Both the position numbers and the translations under genes were made by a program. The notes under the pieces are model-generated. The model saw only the letters and a program-made list of their open reading frames with translations, ran no database searches and was not told the origin of the DNA. Positions 1-11,800 of a stretch of 64,000 nucleotides of DNA are shown here, piece by piece. Each line of letters starts with the position of its first letter. Positions within the stretch are counted from its first letter, which is position 1. The DNA is from Chaetoderma sp. LZ-2023a (taxonomy: Eukaryota; Mollusca; Caudofoveata; Chaetodermatida; Chaetodermatidae), in NCBI GenBank assembly GCA_034401795.1, contig CM067369.1, positions 90,820,579 to 90,884,578 of the forward strand, in the 5' to 3' direction.

Positions 1-345
1 TCGGTTAACGAGCCAGTCATTACAGTGTTTAATTTTCAAAAATATTGTTTTGGCATGCAATTGTACATTCCTTAACCCCTCTCGCGTCAACATAACACTT
101 TAATGGTCAAACTGACCAAAAAAACCAACTGCAGTGTTCTTCAGACAGGGCTATTTGAAAGGCCTAGAAGAGTATTTTTGAATATTTACCAACAGAATGA
201 CTGGCTCGGTAACGAGCCAGTCATTCTAGTGGTAAATTTTCAAAAATACTCTTCTCTCGGCCTGCAGAGGTACTGGATAAGTAAAAACTTTTCTTTCCCA
301 TTACCCCTTTAGTGGTCAAGCCGGTGAAAAAGAATTCAGTCGTAA
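1..345. repeat. Foldback MITE family F1, two copies
   Basis: Half a copy at 1-105 and a full copy at about 101-345. The centre is a palindrome, ACTGGCTCGGTAACGAGCCAGT at about 203-224, flanked by inverted arms (ATTTACCA / TGGTAAAT, TATTTTTGA / TCAAAAATA). The family recurs throughout the window and has outer ends like TTAACCCTTTAACAC. No coding capacity. Confidence 0.8.
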
Positions 346-439
346 ATTTACAAAAATAGTCTAAAATTAAAATATTTTGAAAAATATTGACCATTAAAAT
401 GTTTAATTGATATATCAAGTTTTGGGGTGCTGTTGACAC

Positions 440-720
440 AAGTGGTTAAGACCACTGCGGAAGCCGTTTTTGGTCAGCTTCGTTATATAAGGGTTAATGA
501 ACCAGCCATTCAACAATGGCTTCTGCAATGAACTTGAGAAACATCCACTTGCAGTCCAGATTATTATTTTTGAAAACCTATTACTGGAATGACTGGCTCA
601 ATAACCAAGCCAGCCATTCATTCCAGTGATAAATTTTTTTTTTAAATCTCGACATTCTCTAACTAAATCAACTTGACTTTCCTGATCAATCTTGAACAGT
701 AAAGGGTTAAATCGACGGAA
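440..720. repeat. Foldback MITE F1 copy
   Basis: Diverged copy centred on GACTGGCTCAATAACCAAGCC near 595. Outer text (CACTGCGGAAGCCGTTTTTGG and AGGGTTAA) matches the family ends. From 720 to 1,190 I see only unannotatable AT-rich DNA. Confidence 0.6.
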
Positions 721-1189
721 GATATTTGAGTCAAATTTATTACATTTATAATCATAGTGATGAGCATGTTAAAGAACAATTTGAAAATAGTTTGGCAATA
801 AGTTATTTAAGTAATTTATTTTGAGGAGTATTTTCTCAAAAAGTTAGATACAATAAATATTCACCTAAACTAGATAAGGCATCATAAGCACTCTAAGACT
901 ATGGTCACAGATCATAGATGATTAGAAACTAGTACATATACGCATTCCTTTGTCCTGAAAATCTGCATGATACCAGAATACTGTATTAATACATGGATAA
1001 TCGAGGGATCTGGTCTGTCATTCAGGTATCTGACGCGATAATAGAGGAATCCAATCTGTCAGTCAAGTATATGATGTCATAATCAAATACATCACAGGTG
1101 GCTGATGCCACAATTAATATACGTCATGAATGGCATATCTAAGTCCGTCAGGAATTCTTAATAGTCTGTTATGATGTGTACGAATTGTA

Positions 1190-1384
1190 CGTCTTTACGA
1201 CCTAACCATTCTGTTGAATATCTTGAAACTAATTTCAATGGGCGCTGTTGCTGCCTCAAATTAGTTTCAAAATATTCAACAGCCTACCTGTATAGTTTTC
1301 TGCAAATTCAAGGAGTTCAGGGTTCGATTGATCTCAACACGGGCAAAGCATGGGCAGAGCTTAGCTAGAAATGGCTGGGACATT
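1190..1384. repeat. Foldback repeat family F2 with attached SINE-like tail
   Basis: Inverted arms TTGAATATCTTGAAACTAATTT and AAATTAGTTTCAAAATATTCAA surround GCTGTTGCTGCC. It is followed by GGGTTCGATTGATC, which looks like a tRNA B box, and by GGCAGAGCTTAGCTAGAAATGG. The same chain recurs, whole or in parts, at 2,065-2,250, 3,030-3,300, 20,790-20,960, 21,170-21,335, 44,200-44,280, 54,265-54,360 and 63,185-63,290. Confidence 0.6.
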
Positions 1385-1985
1385 AAACCTTTAACACTCA
1401 TATCAGCTAAAAACGTCATCTGCAGAGGTCATGATAAATGTCCATTTGCAGACATGACTTTTTTTTTAAATTTACCATTGGAATAACTGGCTCATCAAGT
1501 CACTCTATAGAACACCTCAATCAGAAGATGCCTACCATCATCTCTCGAGGCCAGAGCAAGTGACCATTTTTCATCTCAGAACTGGACGTAACAGACTAAA
1601 CCAACACATGTACAGGCGGTTCCACATTACGACATCGCCCGCTTGTCCTTGTGGAGAAGCTGAACAGACCACAGAGCACACACTTCAATGTTGCAGTACG
1701 TATCAGTCGCTGAGAGAAGAGATCTGGCCGTTGTCAACCTCTTTTCTTGAAAAGCTGTATGGGCCTGCGAAGAACTGCAGAAAACCACAGATTTCATCTT
1801 GAGAACGGCTTTCCAAGTGTGATACCAGCGATCGAAAAGAAGAAGAAGAAGAAGAAGACTGGCTCGATAACCGAGCCAGTCATTCCAGTGGTAAATTTTC
1901 AAAAATAGTCTTTTCTAGGTCTGCAAACGGACATTTTCTATGATAAAATTGAACTTTTTAAAATAAATCCAAGGGTTAAAGATGT
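1384..1985. repeat. Foldback MITE F1 split by a LINE tail
   Basis: Left half 1384-1493 and right half 1858-1985 of one F1 MITE (outer ATATCAGCTAAAAACG and CCAAGGGTTAAA). The palindromic centre is interrupted by the LINE fragment at 1494-1857. ACTGGCTC is present on both sides (1486-1493 and 1858-1865) and reads as an 8-bp target duplication. Confidence 0.8.
1494..1857 (+). mobile_element. 5'-truncated LINE 3' end (C-terminal ORF fragment)
   Basis: An open frame from about 1,497 to 1,802 reads EDAYHHLSRPEQVTIFHLRT then GRNRLNQHMYRRFH, CPCGEAEQTTEHTLQCC and KLYGPAKNC. This is the C-terminal region of non-LTR retrotransposon polymerases (non-LTR LINE, Jockey/CR1-like type), after the reverse transcriptase and including the CxC..EHxxxxC segment. 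The insert ends in a GAA microsatellite (about 1,836-1,857) as a 3' tail. Plus-strand insertion, dead on arrival, flanked by the ACTGGCTC duplication. Confidence 0.8.
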
Positions 1986-2064
1986 CACTTGCTAGCTGAT
2001 GTCAGAATCAAAATGACATAGTTATGAAATTCGTCATGAACGTGTACAAATTACTTGGATGACT

Positions 2065-2250
2065 TTATTAAACATTCTGTTGAATATTTTAAAACAAATT
2101 ACTTTTAAAATATTCATCAGCTTATCTCTGTAGCTGCCTTGAAATTTAGATTCTGGGAATTTAGTTTTCAATGTTTCAAATCTTTTACATGTGTAAAAGA
2201 TAGTGGGAGGGGCTTATCTAGAAATGGGTGGGGCATAGCTAGATATGATC
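2065..2250. repeat. F2 foldback/SINE-like repeat copy
   Basis: ATTCTGTTGAATATTTTAAA and TTTTAAAATATTCATCAGC are inverted arms, followed by GGGAGGGGCTTATCTAGAAA. Same family as 1,190-1,384. 2,250-2,614 holds nothing I recognise. Confidence 0.5.
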
Positions 2251-2614
2251 CCTCTTTACCACAGATGATGACAATATATAAATTTACTGGTGATAAGCTT
2301 GGCCCACAGCCATATACATGTAATTCTGTAAGTTCACAAATATACTATTCTCTCTATTTTACTAAATTACAGATAGTGGATACTCACATTAATCGCGTAG
2401 ACTAAGTACACCAAATTCTGTACAATGTTAAAAGTGCTTGGTTGAATGTTTTTGAATTTAATTTGACTGCAGCAGGTGATTTTTTTCAAAATATTCACCA
2501 CTTTTCCTGCAAGGGATAACAGGATTTCATGAAATGAAAACAGGGAGTAAAATACCTTAATACCTTTTCATACAATTATTTAATTTCATCATTATTAAAT
2601 TATTAAAACTAGTG

Positions 2615-2806
2615 TCATTGCCAAAGATTTGTTGACAGTGTGGATTGTGTGTTATTCCATTGACCAGTACCAGGTGTTCCCATGACCATGCCGCCACCGA
2701 CAGGCTGACCCATCATCATGCCCCCACCACCACCTTGCATCATAGGCATCTGTCCTTGTACACCAGGCCCTCCGCCAAGCATCATACCAGACATTTGCTG
2801 CGGTAA
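2615..2806 (-). CDS. SMAP: SMAP last exon with stop codon
   Basis: Exon of 192 nt including a TGA stop at 2615-2617. The acceptor is TTTGTCTAG. It encodes a Gly/Met-rich stretch and ends [10 protein letters not shown], matching the conserved SMAP C-terminus. An ATTAAA on the minus strand at 2579-2584 could be the polyadenylation signal; that is a guess and would make a very short 3' UTR. Confidence 0.94.
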   Translation of the reverse strand, partial: LPQQMSGMMLGGGPGVQGQMPMMQGGGGGMMMGQPVGGGMVMGTPGTGQWNNTQSTLSTNLWQ

Positions 2807-5800
2807 CTAGACAAAAACAATAGTTAATTATGTATACAAAGAATTCAATGATAATATCTTAAAGTGGATACGTTACAAACAAATACTCTATGGAGTCACA
2901 CATGCGCACGCACATGCCCAATACTATTTCTCCACACACACATTTGTCAAATCAAGGATTGATCACAAAACTTCAACCCATTCCCAACACTAATTTATTT
3001 TAGTATTGCATGGTTTGTCTAAGAAAAGAAATTTCCATTTTTTATATGCCCCGTCCACCTCTAGCTAAGCTTCAACCACAGCTTAATTTCCAGAAAACTA
3101 TACACGTTAGCTATGGCGGCAAGTGTCCAGTCACATTAGTTTCAAAATATTCAACAGAATGTTTATTAAATGGTAGACATACAATTTGTACGTGTCGGAC
3201 TATTAAGCATTTATGATGGCCTAAATTGAGTCATTCATACCGTAATTAATTATGACATCATCCTACGCGTTACATAGTTGATTATGATGTCATATGCCGC
3301 CAGATGATGGATGGATAAAATGGAAAGGTCGATTAAAGAGACTGCCGAAACAGAATGCTGCAATCCAAACTATGTATGAGAGCGATTCAAAGGGTTAAAA
3401 TAAAAAAAATGGTCTGATTCTATCAGCTGTTTATGATGAGCTTTCAACTTTGTGAAAACTAGGTCATCCAAGATAACGGTCAGACAATCAGGTTATCTTA
3501 AATAACGAACTCGGTTTAGCGATAGGTCTAGATTATGCTTCCTTGTGTTTGACATCAATCATGGATCTTTATAATTTAAGGATGCTTCCAAATAAATTTG
3601 GCAAAAATCAATCCATAGTTCTTCAGAAGTCGCTAAAAGGTGGACGACGGACAAATGAGATGCCACAAGCCCACTTGGCACTCTGGCCAGGATCTAGCTA
3701 ATAATAACACAGTGATATGCTGACCTGTTGGTACTGCATTTGTTGCTGAATTTGAGGCGAGTTTCCATACATGCCCATTGGTGCCATCATCTGCTGTCCA
3801 GTCATACCTGCGCCAGCCATGTTATACATCATTGGCTGAAACAAAACAAAGATACCATAATCAAGTAATCCATTAACCCTTACCACACTGATGTCAGATG
3901 TTTAAATTAAAAGATGAACTGGTGTACAGTTTTCAACAAATTTGGTGGAAGATGGTGCTGTCGAAGAAAAATAAGAAAATTTGTCAAATTTCTTTTTCAC
4001 GAGTGAGATGGCATACTTACCTCCCTAACACTCTTGATATACTAGTATATCGGCTCTAAATTCAATAATATTCAGAATTATAGTTAGGTGCCCCCTACTG
4101 GGCAGGTGGAATGTACACAGTCATGCACATGTCAGACACCACCTCTGTGCATGTGCATACTGGTACTTCCGTTACTAAATATTGGCTGACATAGAAGCAA
4201 CTATTCAAATAACCAAAGGACCAGGCCTCCGTGGGGTGGAGGCTGGGATCCTGTTACGGAGGTATGTCATCTCACTCATGAAAAAGAAATTTGATAAACT
4301 TTCTTATTTCACATCATGAGAACATACTTACCTCCCTAACACCCTTGATAAAAGCCAGAATTTGAAAGTAAATTTGGCGGGAGGGAGGCAAGGTCCTAAA
4401 AACAGTTCACCCTTGAATAGACTAGCTCTATGAATTTTCCAGAGATTTAAAACATCTGAAATTGTGTCTAAAACACAACCAGGAACAGAATTTTGCATCG
4501 GATAATCGACCGATGAAGAGATTGATCGAAAAGCAAATGCGCTCCCCCCACCCCTCTTTCTGAGGAAGGTTAGGAAAAATGCTGCTCTAAATGACAAGCA
4601 CATTCTCTAATACTTGAACAAATATTACTAGAAATCGGAAAAAGAAGAATTTGCTTCATTTTCAAAAAAATCTCTGAAAGAACCACAATTAAGAGACATT
4701 AACCATTAAATAATAACATGACACAACCAACAAGACAAAAAAAAAAATGCTCACATATACTGACCTCTGATGTCTTGAGCACGGAAATCACCTCTTCTCC
4801 CATATGGATGCAGAGAATGTAACCGGAAACAGTAGGGATTACCATACTAACAAATGTGATGTTTGTAAATAGCAGAGGAGGAAACCTAATTACAAATAAA
4901 TACCTCTGCATTATTTTCTGAGGACTGAGACGGCGAGCTGGTTGGAAGTGTCATGGAGATAATGGTTGGTAAAACTCGATTCACAGTGCCACTGGGCTAC
5001 TGACATAGTGTCTTCAACAGAAACACCATTAAATAATGCCGTGGAAGTTACCACACCATAGACACTATTAGTCCGGGAGCCAATTTTCAAAAGGGGTCTA
5101 GAAGAATGGTTTCGTAGCACACCCAGTATTCAGAAGGTTTGTCTCTATATTATGCTAGACCGATGTCTTGGGTATATTCTGAGCCGTGTTGTACAAGAAA
5201 ATTGTGGTATCACTAACCCGTGAGAAGCCCATTTACAATAGGTGTTGAATGTAGTTTTCAGACAATTTTCACAATGGTAAATTTTTCACAAACTTAAGCG
5301 CATGTTATATCAATACAATCTTAACCAAAATGGAAAGGAGTGATCGTATATCGCAGATTTATACATAATCAACCTCGTTTAAGGCACCCGTATGTTGCTT
5401 TGTACATATTGGGGCACTTAGGTCTTCTTGTGACTAGCAATACCGTAGCTACAACAATGCCCATGTTTTCTACATTTTTCATAATTAAACTTTTAACTGA
5501 CATGCAGTGCATGTCTACACAAGCTGGCAGGACATACTTATCACGTGAGCAAATGAGAGAATGTTACTCATCCGTGTCAGAGTCATCTTCGACAATTGTA
5601 TGCTGAACATTGTCACACATTTCACCTCCCATACAAAGGCATGCTTCAGTGCAGAGTAGATTGTTAGCCTTGCATTGACAGAGATCTGTTCTTTTGCAGG
5701 CAGACTTTTGACATCTACATGATGTGAGTTCAATTAATCCAAATGGAGCAGGATCCTTTGACCTTAGAACAGGCTTGAGTAGACCATCCACTATACTCCA

Positions 5801-8800
5801 GCTATGTCCATTTGGAGATGGAAGATTCTGAACAGCTTGCAATGAACGTCTCCAAACAAGAGCTTGAAAATTGGCCCTTTCGGTGTGATGCTTTAGAAGA
5901 TTTTCATTTCTTTGTCTCTTTTGACAAAAGAGCCAATAACGGGTTTCATCAGCTGTCTTTCCCACATCCCTGGTGGTATACAACTCACAGACAAATTTCT
6001 CACATAGAATTGCAGTCAACATGTTCGCCGAGTTGGGCTAAGCTAAGCTGATGACATTCAGATGACTTTAAGAGATTGAATGATTTTCTCTTAGCGAGTC
6101 CAAATAATGCACTAGTGCTATCACAACCTGTAAGAGAATGAAACCCAGGCAAAGACACACAGATAGCTGGGCCCAGTACTTGAGAAACTGTATGTATTGG
6201 AATGTATCGCAATTTGTCCTTTGTGCCCGTACGGAACCATAGTTCAGAACAGTGAAGCGAACGATACGTATATATACTAAGTACTGCCACGTCTGTATCA
6301 GGAGACTGTATAACAACACGCATGTGGTCTTTTGAAGCGTGTAGCGCGTGCAACATCATACGCGTATCTGCTTCCTCGTGATCTGATCGAAGTTCTTCCA
6401 AATACGACGAATTGTTCGCTGAAATGACAACAACATCCATTCCATCGTTAAAGCCACCAGCAAGAATAACGCAATTGTCGGCAGATAGCATATTTGGACC
6501 AGTATCACGCCACCGCTTGCTGAGAAATGTAACCAGGTTACTTTTGTTGCTTGGATTGCTGATGTACTTGGCCCATTGCTTTGGAACGGGAGTATTTTCT
6601 CCAGCAATCTTTACTTCCAATGCTGTTGATGACCTACGTTTTAGCCGCTCTTCCGCTTTGAGAGATTCCAGTCTATCATATCTGTCAAAAACTATATCTA
6701 CTCTGTTGCAGTCTTCTTGATTCAGTGGAACTGTAAAGATGTGCCAGTATTTATCAGCCAATTCTCCAAATGTAGACGTACCTCCAGTTTTAACCATTTG
6801 CACAATTGCCATGCCATCTACTACATAAGCTGTTGCGCCTGTCTTGTCAACAGGTGGAAGCCGTCCATCAACATTTACTTCCGTTTCTAGTTCACTTAAC
6901 AAAACACTTATCACATTCTTTCTTAGAGTCCCATCCGTATGTGACAATGATAGTGGAACAGCAGACAGTTCATACGTCATCACTAGTTTTAAATCAACAT
7001 CTCTGGACCTTGCGGCAATAATTAATCGACCAAATAGTTCGCGATCAGATCTCACATTGTGAAATTTTTCATCATTTGTTTTGAGTTTTTTCTTCTGTGC
7101 TAGGCTGGCAAATGTTTTAAGTTTTAAGTGTGGCAACGTGTCCCAAAAGCTTCTCGTGTTAGTGTCCAGCCGCTCCTGAACAAAATTTTCCATAATCTCC
7201 TTACCAATGTCACAGGCGGAAACAAGTCTCTTGGCGATTTCACTAGGCAATACCACGCCAGTTGCAATGTTTACAAGCGGAAGACACTCGCTGTCGTCGC
7301 TTTCCGCAATATTAAAGGCATTGGTCATTATATCTGATGAGAACATCGAAAGTATCTTCTGCACATCGGTTTCATCCCTGTTCATTCGATTAGTCCCCAT
7401 TTCCTTATGTACTCCAAACATGTGACTATCTTGTAACCCACACATTTGCTTTGTGACCGTTGTTATGGCTGCCCTCTCGTGGCTAGTTAAAAACCACCTC
7501 TCCAGAGCTCCTGGCTTTTGTGTTATTCCAATAATACCACCTCGCTTTTTGGAATCCAAATTAATCGATTGCTCTAAGGCCATATCTGTCCACACTTGAT
7601 TGAATGGATGGTCTGAGCGACTTACGGAATGATTTCCATTCAAGAATTGTTCATGTACATGGGGATGTGTACTTGGAAGCATCTTCATGTCCGCAAGATA
7701 TATTGGCAGCCATCTTGCATAATTGGTTCTGTCCATGCTGTAGAAATATGGCGCCATAGCAGCAGTAGCAGATAGGTGTGCCTGCCAATCTCCAGTTCTC
7801 TCAGCTCTTATGAATCCAAGCAGCAGCTCTCCCATATGAATATATGAGTTCCAAAATGTGAACAGGTGTGATTTCGAGCTTGACCCAACTTTAAAGGATT
7901 TGAACAGCTGTTGCAATTTATTCACGTACATACACACCTCTTTGAAATTTTCTTGCAGTGCGTCTAAGTCGTCAATGCTGCTTCGGCACATCTTAATTTT
8001 CTCATCCAGACTCTCCAAATCTGTTGGAGTAATGTGGTCTTCATGTTGTCCATTTTGTTGAACCCATTTGGAAAAAGACTGCCATTGTAATCGCAGCAGC
8101 GCTTCCAGAACCAATTTGTGAGCCCTCACTCCTCGATTATATGACTTCCCTTTAAGTAGAGCAGCAGCCGTGCTGCTACCATATGTGTTGGCCTCTATGA
8201 GGAGATCTTCTAAGCCAGAGTCATCAAACATCTTTCCAATAACAGCTAAGTAGTTTACTTGTGATGTCAAATTACAAAATTACCCCGGAACAAGTGTTAC
8301 AGGCATAATTTGAATTATATGTAGACAATGACAATGAGAGCGATGTGAGGTGTAGTATTCATTTTAATTTGTTTTTCCGCACCGATTACCACCACATCCA
8401 TCTGTCTCATTCCAACCACCATTACCTGGGTGCTTTGTCAACAGTGGTACAGCTGGATATACAGATTCTATGATGGAGTTAGTATACATACATAAAATAT
8501 AACCTTCACATTTCACCCTCGCCGTTGGTATATGCATGCAAAATGTATGTTGGATATATGTTAGGTCGATATCCGTCTAAATATCATATATGGTGAATCT
8601 AATACGATATTACTTTGAGTTATGACACGATCATGCTTATATCGTTGTGCACTGTGGATACAGCCAAAGCCTAGACCCCCTATGCAAATAAATCAGAATA
8701 ACTAATTAGTGCTACCACAATTTGTTTGTACAACAGGGCTTAAAATGTGTGGGACATGTCCCCCAAGCCACAGCAAGTGTCAGACCTTCCGAATACTGGG

Positions 8801-11800
8801 TGTGCTACGTCACGATTCTGACCTAGCTTTAGCTCCTGGACTATATGAGCCTTGGCTCTATCTACTTGTTTTCCAGTTGCTGTCTTATGACAGAATTGAA
8901 TGCATTCTACTATCCATCTGGAAATAGTGTCTCTTGACGCCCTACCATGGGGGTTCAATATATGACAACCATAGAGAGCATGGGTCAGTCCGCCAAACCC
9001 GAGTCCTTTTCTTGTACTTATTTAAGGCACGGACAGGAACCCATGCTTTAGCACCAGGATCATATCTGGTTAAGGCAGGTAAAATTATAGGTTGACCCGG
9101 ATATTTTAAAGATTGATTCTTAGCCAAGAAATTCAATCTCGGTAGAAGCTTAAGGCCTTCACCAGTAGCTATATAACAGTCAGGCTCAGCAGACAAGGCA
9201 TGAATTTCACTTCTGCGTCTGACTGATGTTGCCGCAACTAAAAATACAGCTTTAAGTGTCAATAATTTTAAAGAAATAGCACAAAGTGGTTCAAAAGGTT
9301 TATCACTCAAAACTTGAAGAACAAGAGACTCCATGACGGTGTCTGTGGAGGATTTCTCGGTCTTAGATTTCCCATACCTTTGATAAGAGTATTTAGAACC
9401 CATACTTCATCACTTCCCCTCTTTGCCAAGCAAGGGATAACAGTCATTAATGCTGATTTATATCCAGCAATAGAATTAGGCGTAAGACTATAGACATCAT
9501 ACAGGTGACAGAGAAAATCAGCTACCGTACTACCTGAATAGTTCATCCATTGGATTGATACATCTCTTTGAGCACCATTCTGCAAATCTGTTGATTTTAT
9601 AATTATATGCTCTGGAGGTTGACCCCCTTCTGGCTCTGGCCAGAAAATTGGCTGCTTGTTCAGAAAAGCCCTCCTTAACTGCAGATTTTTTGACAACATC
9701 CAAGCAGTCAATTGAAACATTGATGGATTGATGTGAAGGGTCTTGCCCTCTAAGATAATATTGTCCATCAGAGGCAGAGGAACCGGATTGCAAACCAGAA
9801 GGTTCAGCAGATCCGTAAACCATGACCGGCTTGGCCAATTCGGGCCGATCAGAAGCACTTGGCATTCCTCCCGTTTGATCTTCTGAAGAATCCTTGGAAT
9901 CAGGATTGTTGGAGGGTATTCGTATGCATACATTCCCTTCCAACTGATAGCTAGTGCATCTATTGCGATAGCGCTTGGATCTGGAATCGGCGAAACGTAC
10001 GTCGTCATCTTTACATTCTTCTTCATTGCGAATAAATCTATGTTGGGTTTCCCACAATGATTGAACAGATGATCTGCCACACATTGATTTAGTTGCCATT
10101 CCGTAAGCAGAATGCTCATCTTTCGGCTCAATGAGTCTGCTAACAGATTCAGCTTTCCCGGAATATGAACTGCTTTCAAGGTGATCATATGATCCATACA
10201 CCAGCAAACCAGTTTCCATGTCATCATACAGACTGGGTGACTTCGTTCCGCCCTGGTGGTTTATGTAACTCACTACCGTTGAGTTGTCTGAATGTATCAA
10301 CACAAATTTCCCTCCACTTCCTTTAAGAAGTGTTCCAGGCCTAGGATTACGGCTCGTAATTCTAGCATGTTGATATGCTCCTTTGACTGATCCAGATTCC
10401 AAAGCCCTGATATTGTCGCTTCTTCCAGGCAAGCTCCCCATCCCTCCAACGATGCATCCGCAAACATCGTTACTTAGGATGGGGAGGGGTCAGCATGACC
10501 CCCGCCAGGAGATTCTCTCTCCATCCACCAATGAAGTTGATGAATGAGAGGATCCAACACTTGAGTGCGCATATCCACTGATCCTGAGCTCTGCGCCCAC
10601 TGAGTCATGAGAAACAGCTGAATCAGCCACCTGCGCAAGGCCGCCTGAGGAATAACTGGTTTCATTGAAACCATCAGACCTAGCATTCTCAGATAGACTC
10701 GTGCTAGAAAATAATGACTGCTGCAAACCAATTGAATGCACGAGAGGAGATTCTCCACTCTCAATTGGGATGGATAAAACTATCCTATCTCCAGATTGAA
10801 GAACATATCCACGTAAACATACTTCTTGGATGGTCAGCTCTGATTTTTTAAAGTTGAGCCTAAATCTGTGAGAGTTTTCAAAACTATCTCCAAATTTGCT
10901 GTCTAGCTTTCTGAGTTATGTGCCTTTAGCAACCATTCGTCTATGTAAGTGTGGACCGCTATATTTCTTCTGCGGAGGAAAGCTGTGATAGCAAGGACCA
11001 CTCGAGTGAAGACCCTTGGAGCCATCGAAATTCTGAATGGGAGAACTTTGAATTCCCATTGGCATCCCTGAAAAGCAAATCTCAGGAACCGACGAAAACT
11101 CCTTGCAATGGGAATGTGGAAATAAGCATCTTTCAGATCTATCGAAGCTGTCCACATCCCCTTCTCTAACCCCAACAACACTGATTTTATTATTTCCATT
11201 TTGAAACTTGGTGTGTCTATAAACTTGTTTAGAGGTTTGAGGTTGAGAATTGGTCTCCACCCCCCGGTCTTCTTTGTCACAAGAAACACGCTTGAATAGA
11301 AGGCTGGGCAATCTTGCGCCGGTTGAATTGCTTCTTTTAGAATTAGAGATTCTATCTCCTCTTCTATGCACAACGGCTTGTCTGGATCTCTTGGAATTTG
11401 AGTCCAGACCGGTACCAGACACAGATGCAATGGCTAACCTATTATCCATTCTGGACTGTATCCGCGCGAAGACCATTGCAAGACTAAGTGGTCCAGAATT
11501 AACCGCTCCCACTCCTGAATGTGGAAAGTCAACCGACCTTGGTGCACCTAGGGTTAGCGGGGTGCACATAAATTTTAGAAGTGGGTGTGTCTCTAGTACG
11601 TGTGACAACACCAGAGTGGTACCTGTGGTAACCGAAAATTCTTTTAGGCATCCGAAAATTCTTTTAGGCCATCAGGCCTGGTTACCACATGCTGCTCCCT
11701 GTGCGCCGCGCCCAGCGCCACGCACACCGAGGTGCGTGGGCTGCTGACTGGCTAGCTGCGCTGGCTGACGTACAGCAGCATGCTGCTGCCGGCCTGTTGC

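Larger units (their letters stand above)
5069..8843 (-). mobile_element. Academ-like DNA transposon encoding a FEN1/XPG-like nuclease protein
   Basis: A 3,775 bp insert. Terminal inverted repeats are 5069-5141 and 8781-8843. Both start TAGTCC(G/A)GGAGC and share a ~39 bp inner block including CGTAGCACACCCAGTATTC. A TAT triplet flanks both ends (5066-5068 and 8844-8846), consistent with a 3-bp target duplication. Removing insert and duplication brings the two parts of the DIRS recombinase together in register, which supports the boundaries. It carries one protein region on the minus strand (5,564-8,270). From memory, Academ transposons make 3-4 bp duplications and encode an XPG-type nuclease; the superfamily name is inference. 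Confidence 0.75.

Noticed and set aside
5340-5606. Plus-strand open frame at the end of the Academ-like element
   Set aside because: No recognisable motif and partly antisense to the Cys-rich tail; treated as a shadow.
6002-6022. Programmed frameshift between the two frames of the transposon protein
   Set aside because: No slippery heptamer or clear downstream structure; a simple frameshift mutation is the plainer reading.
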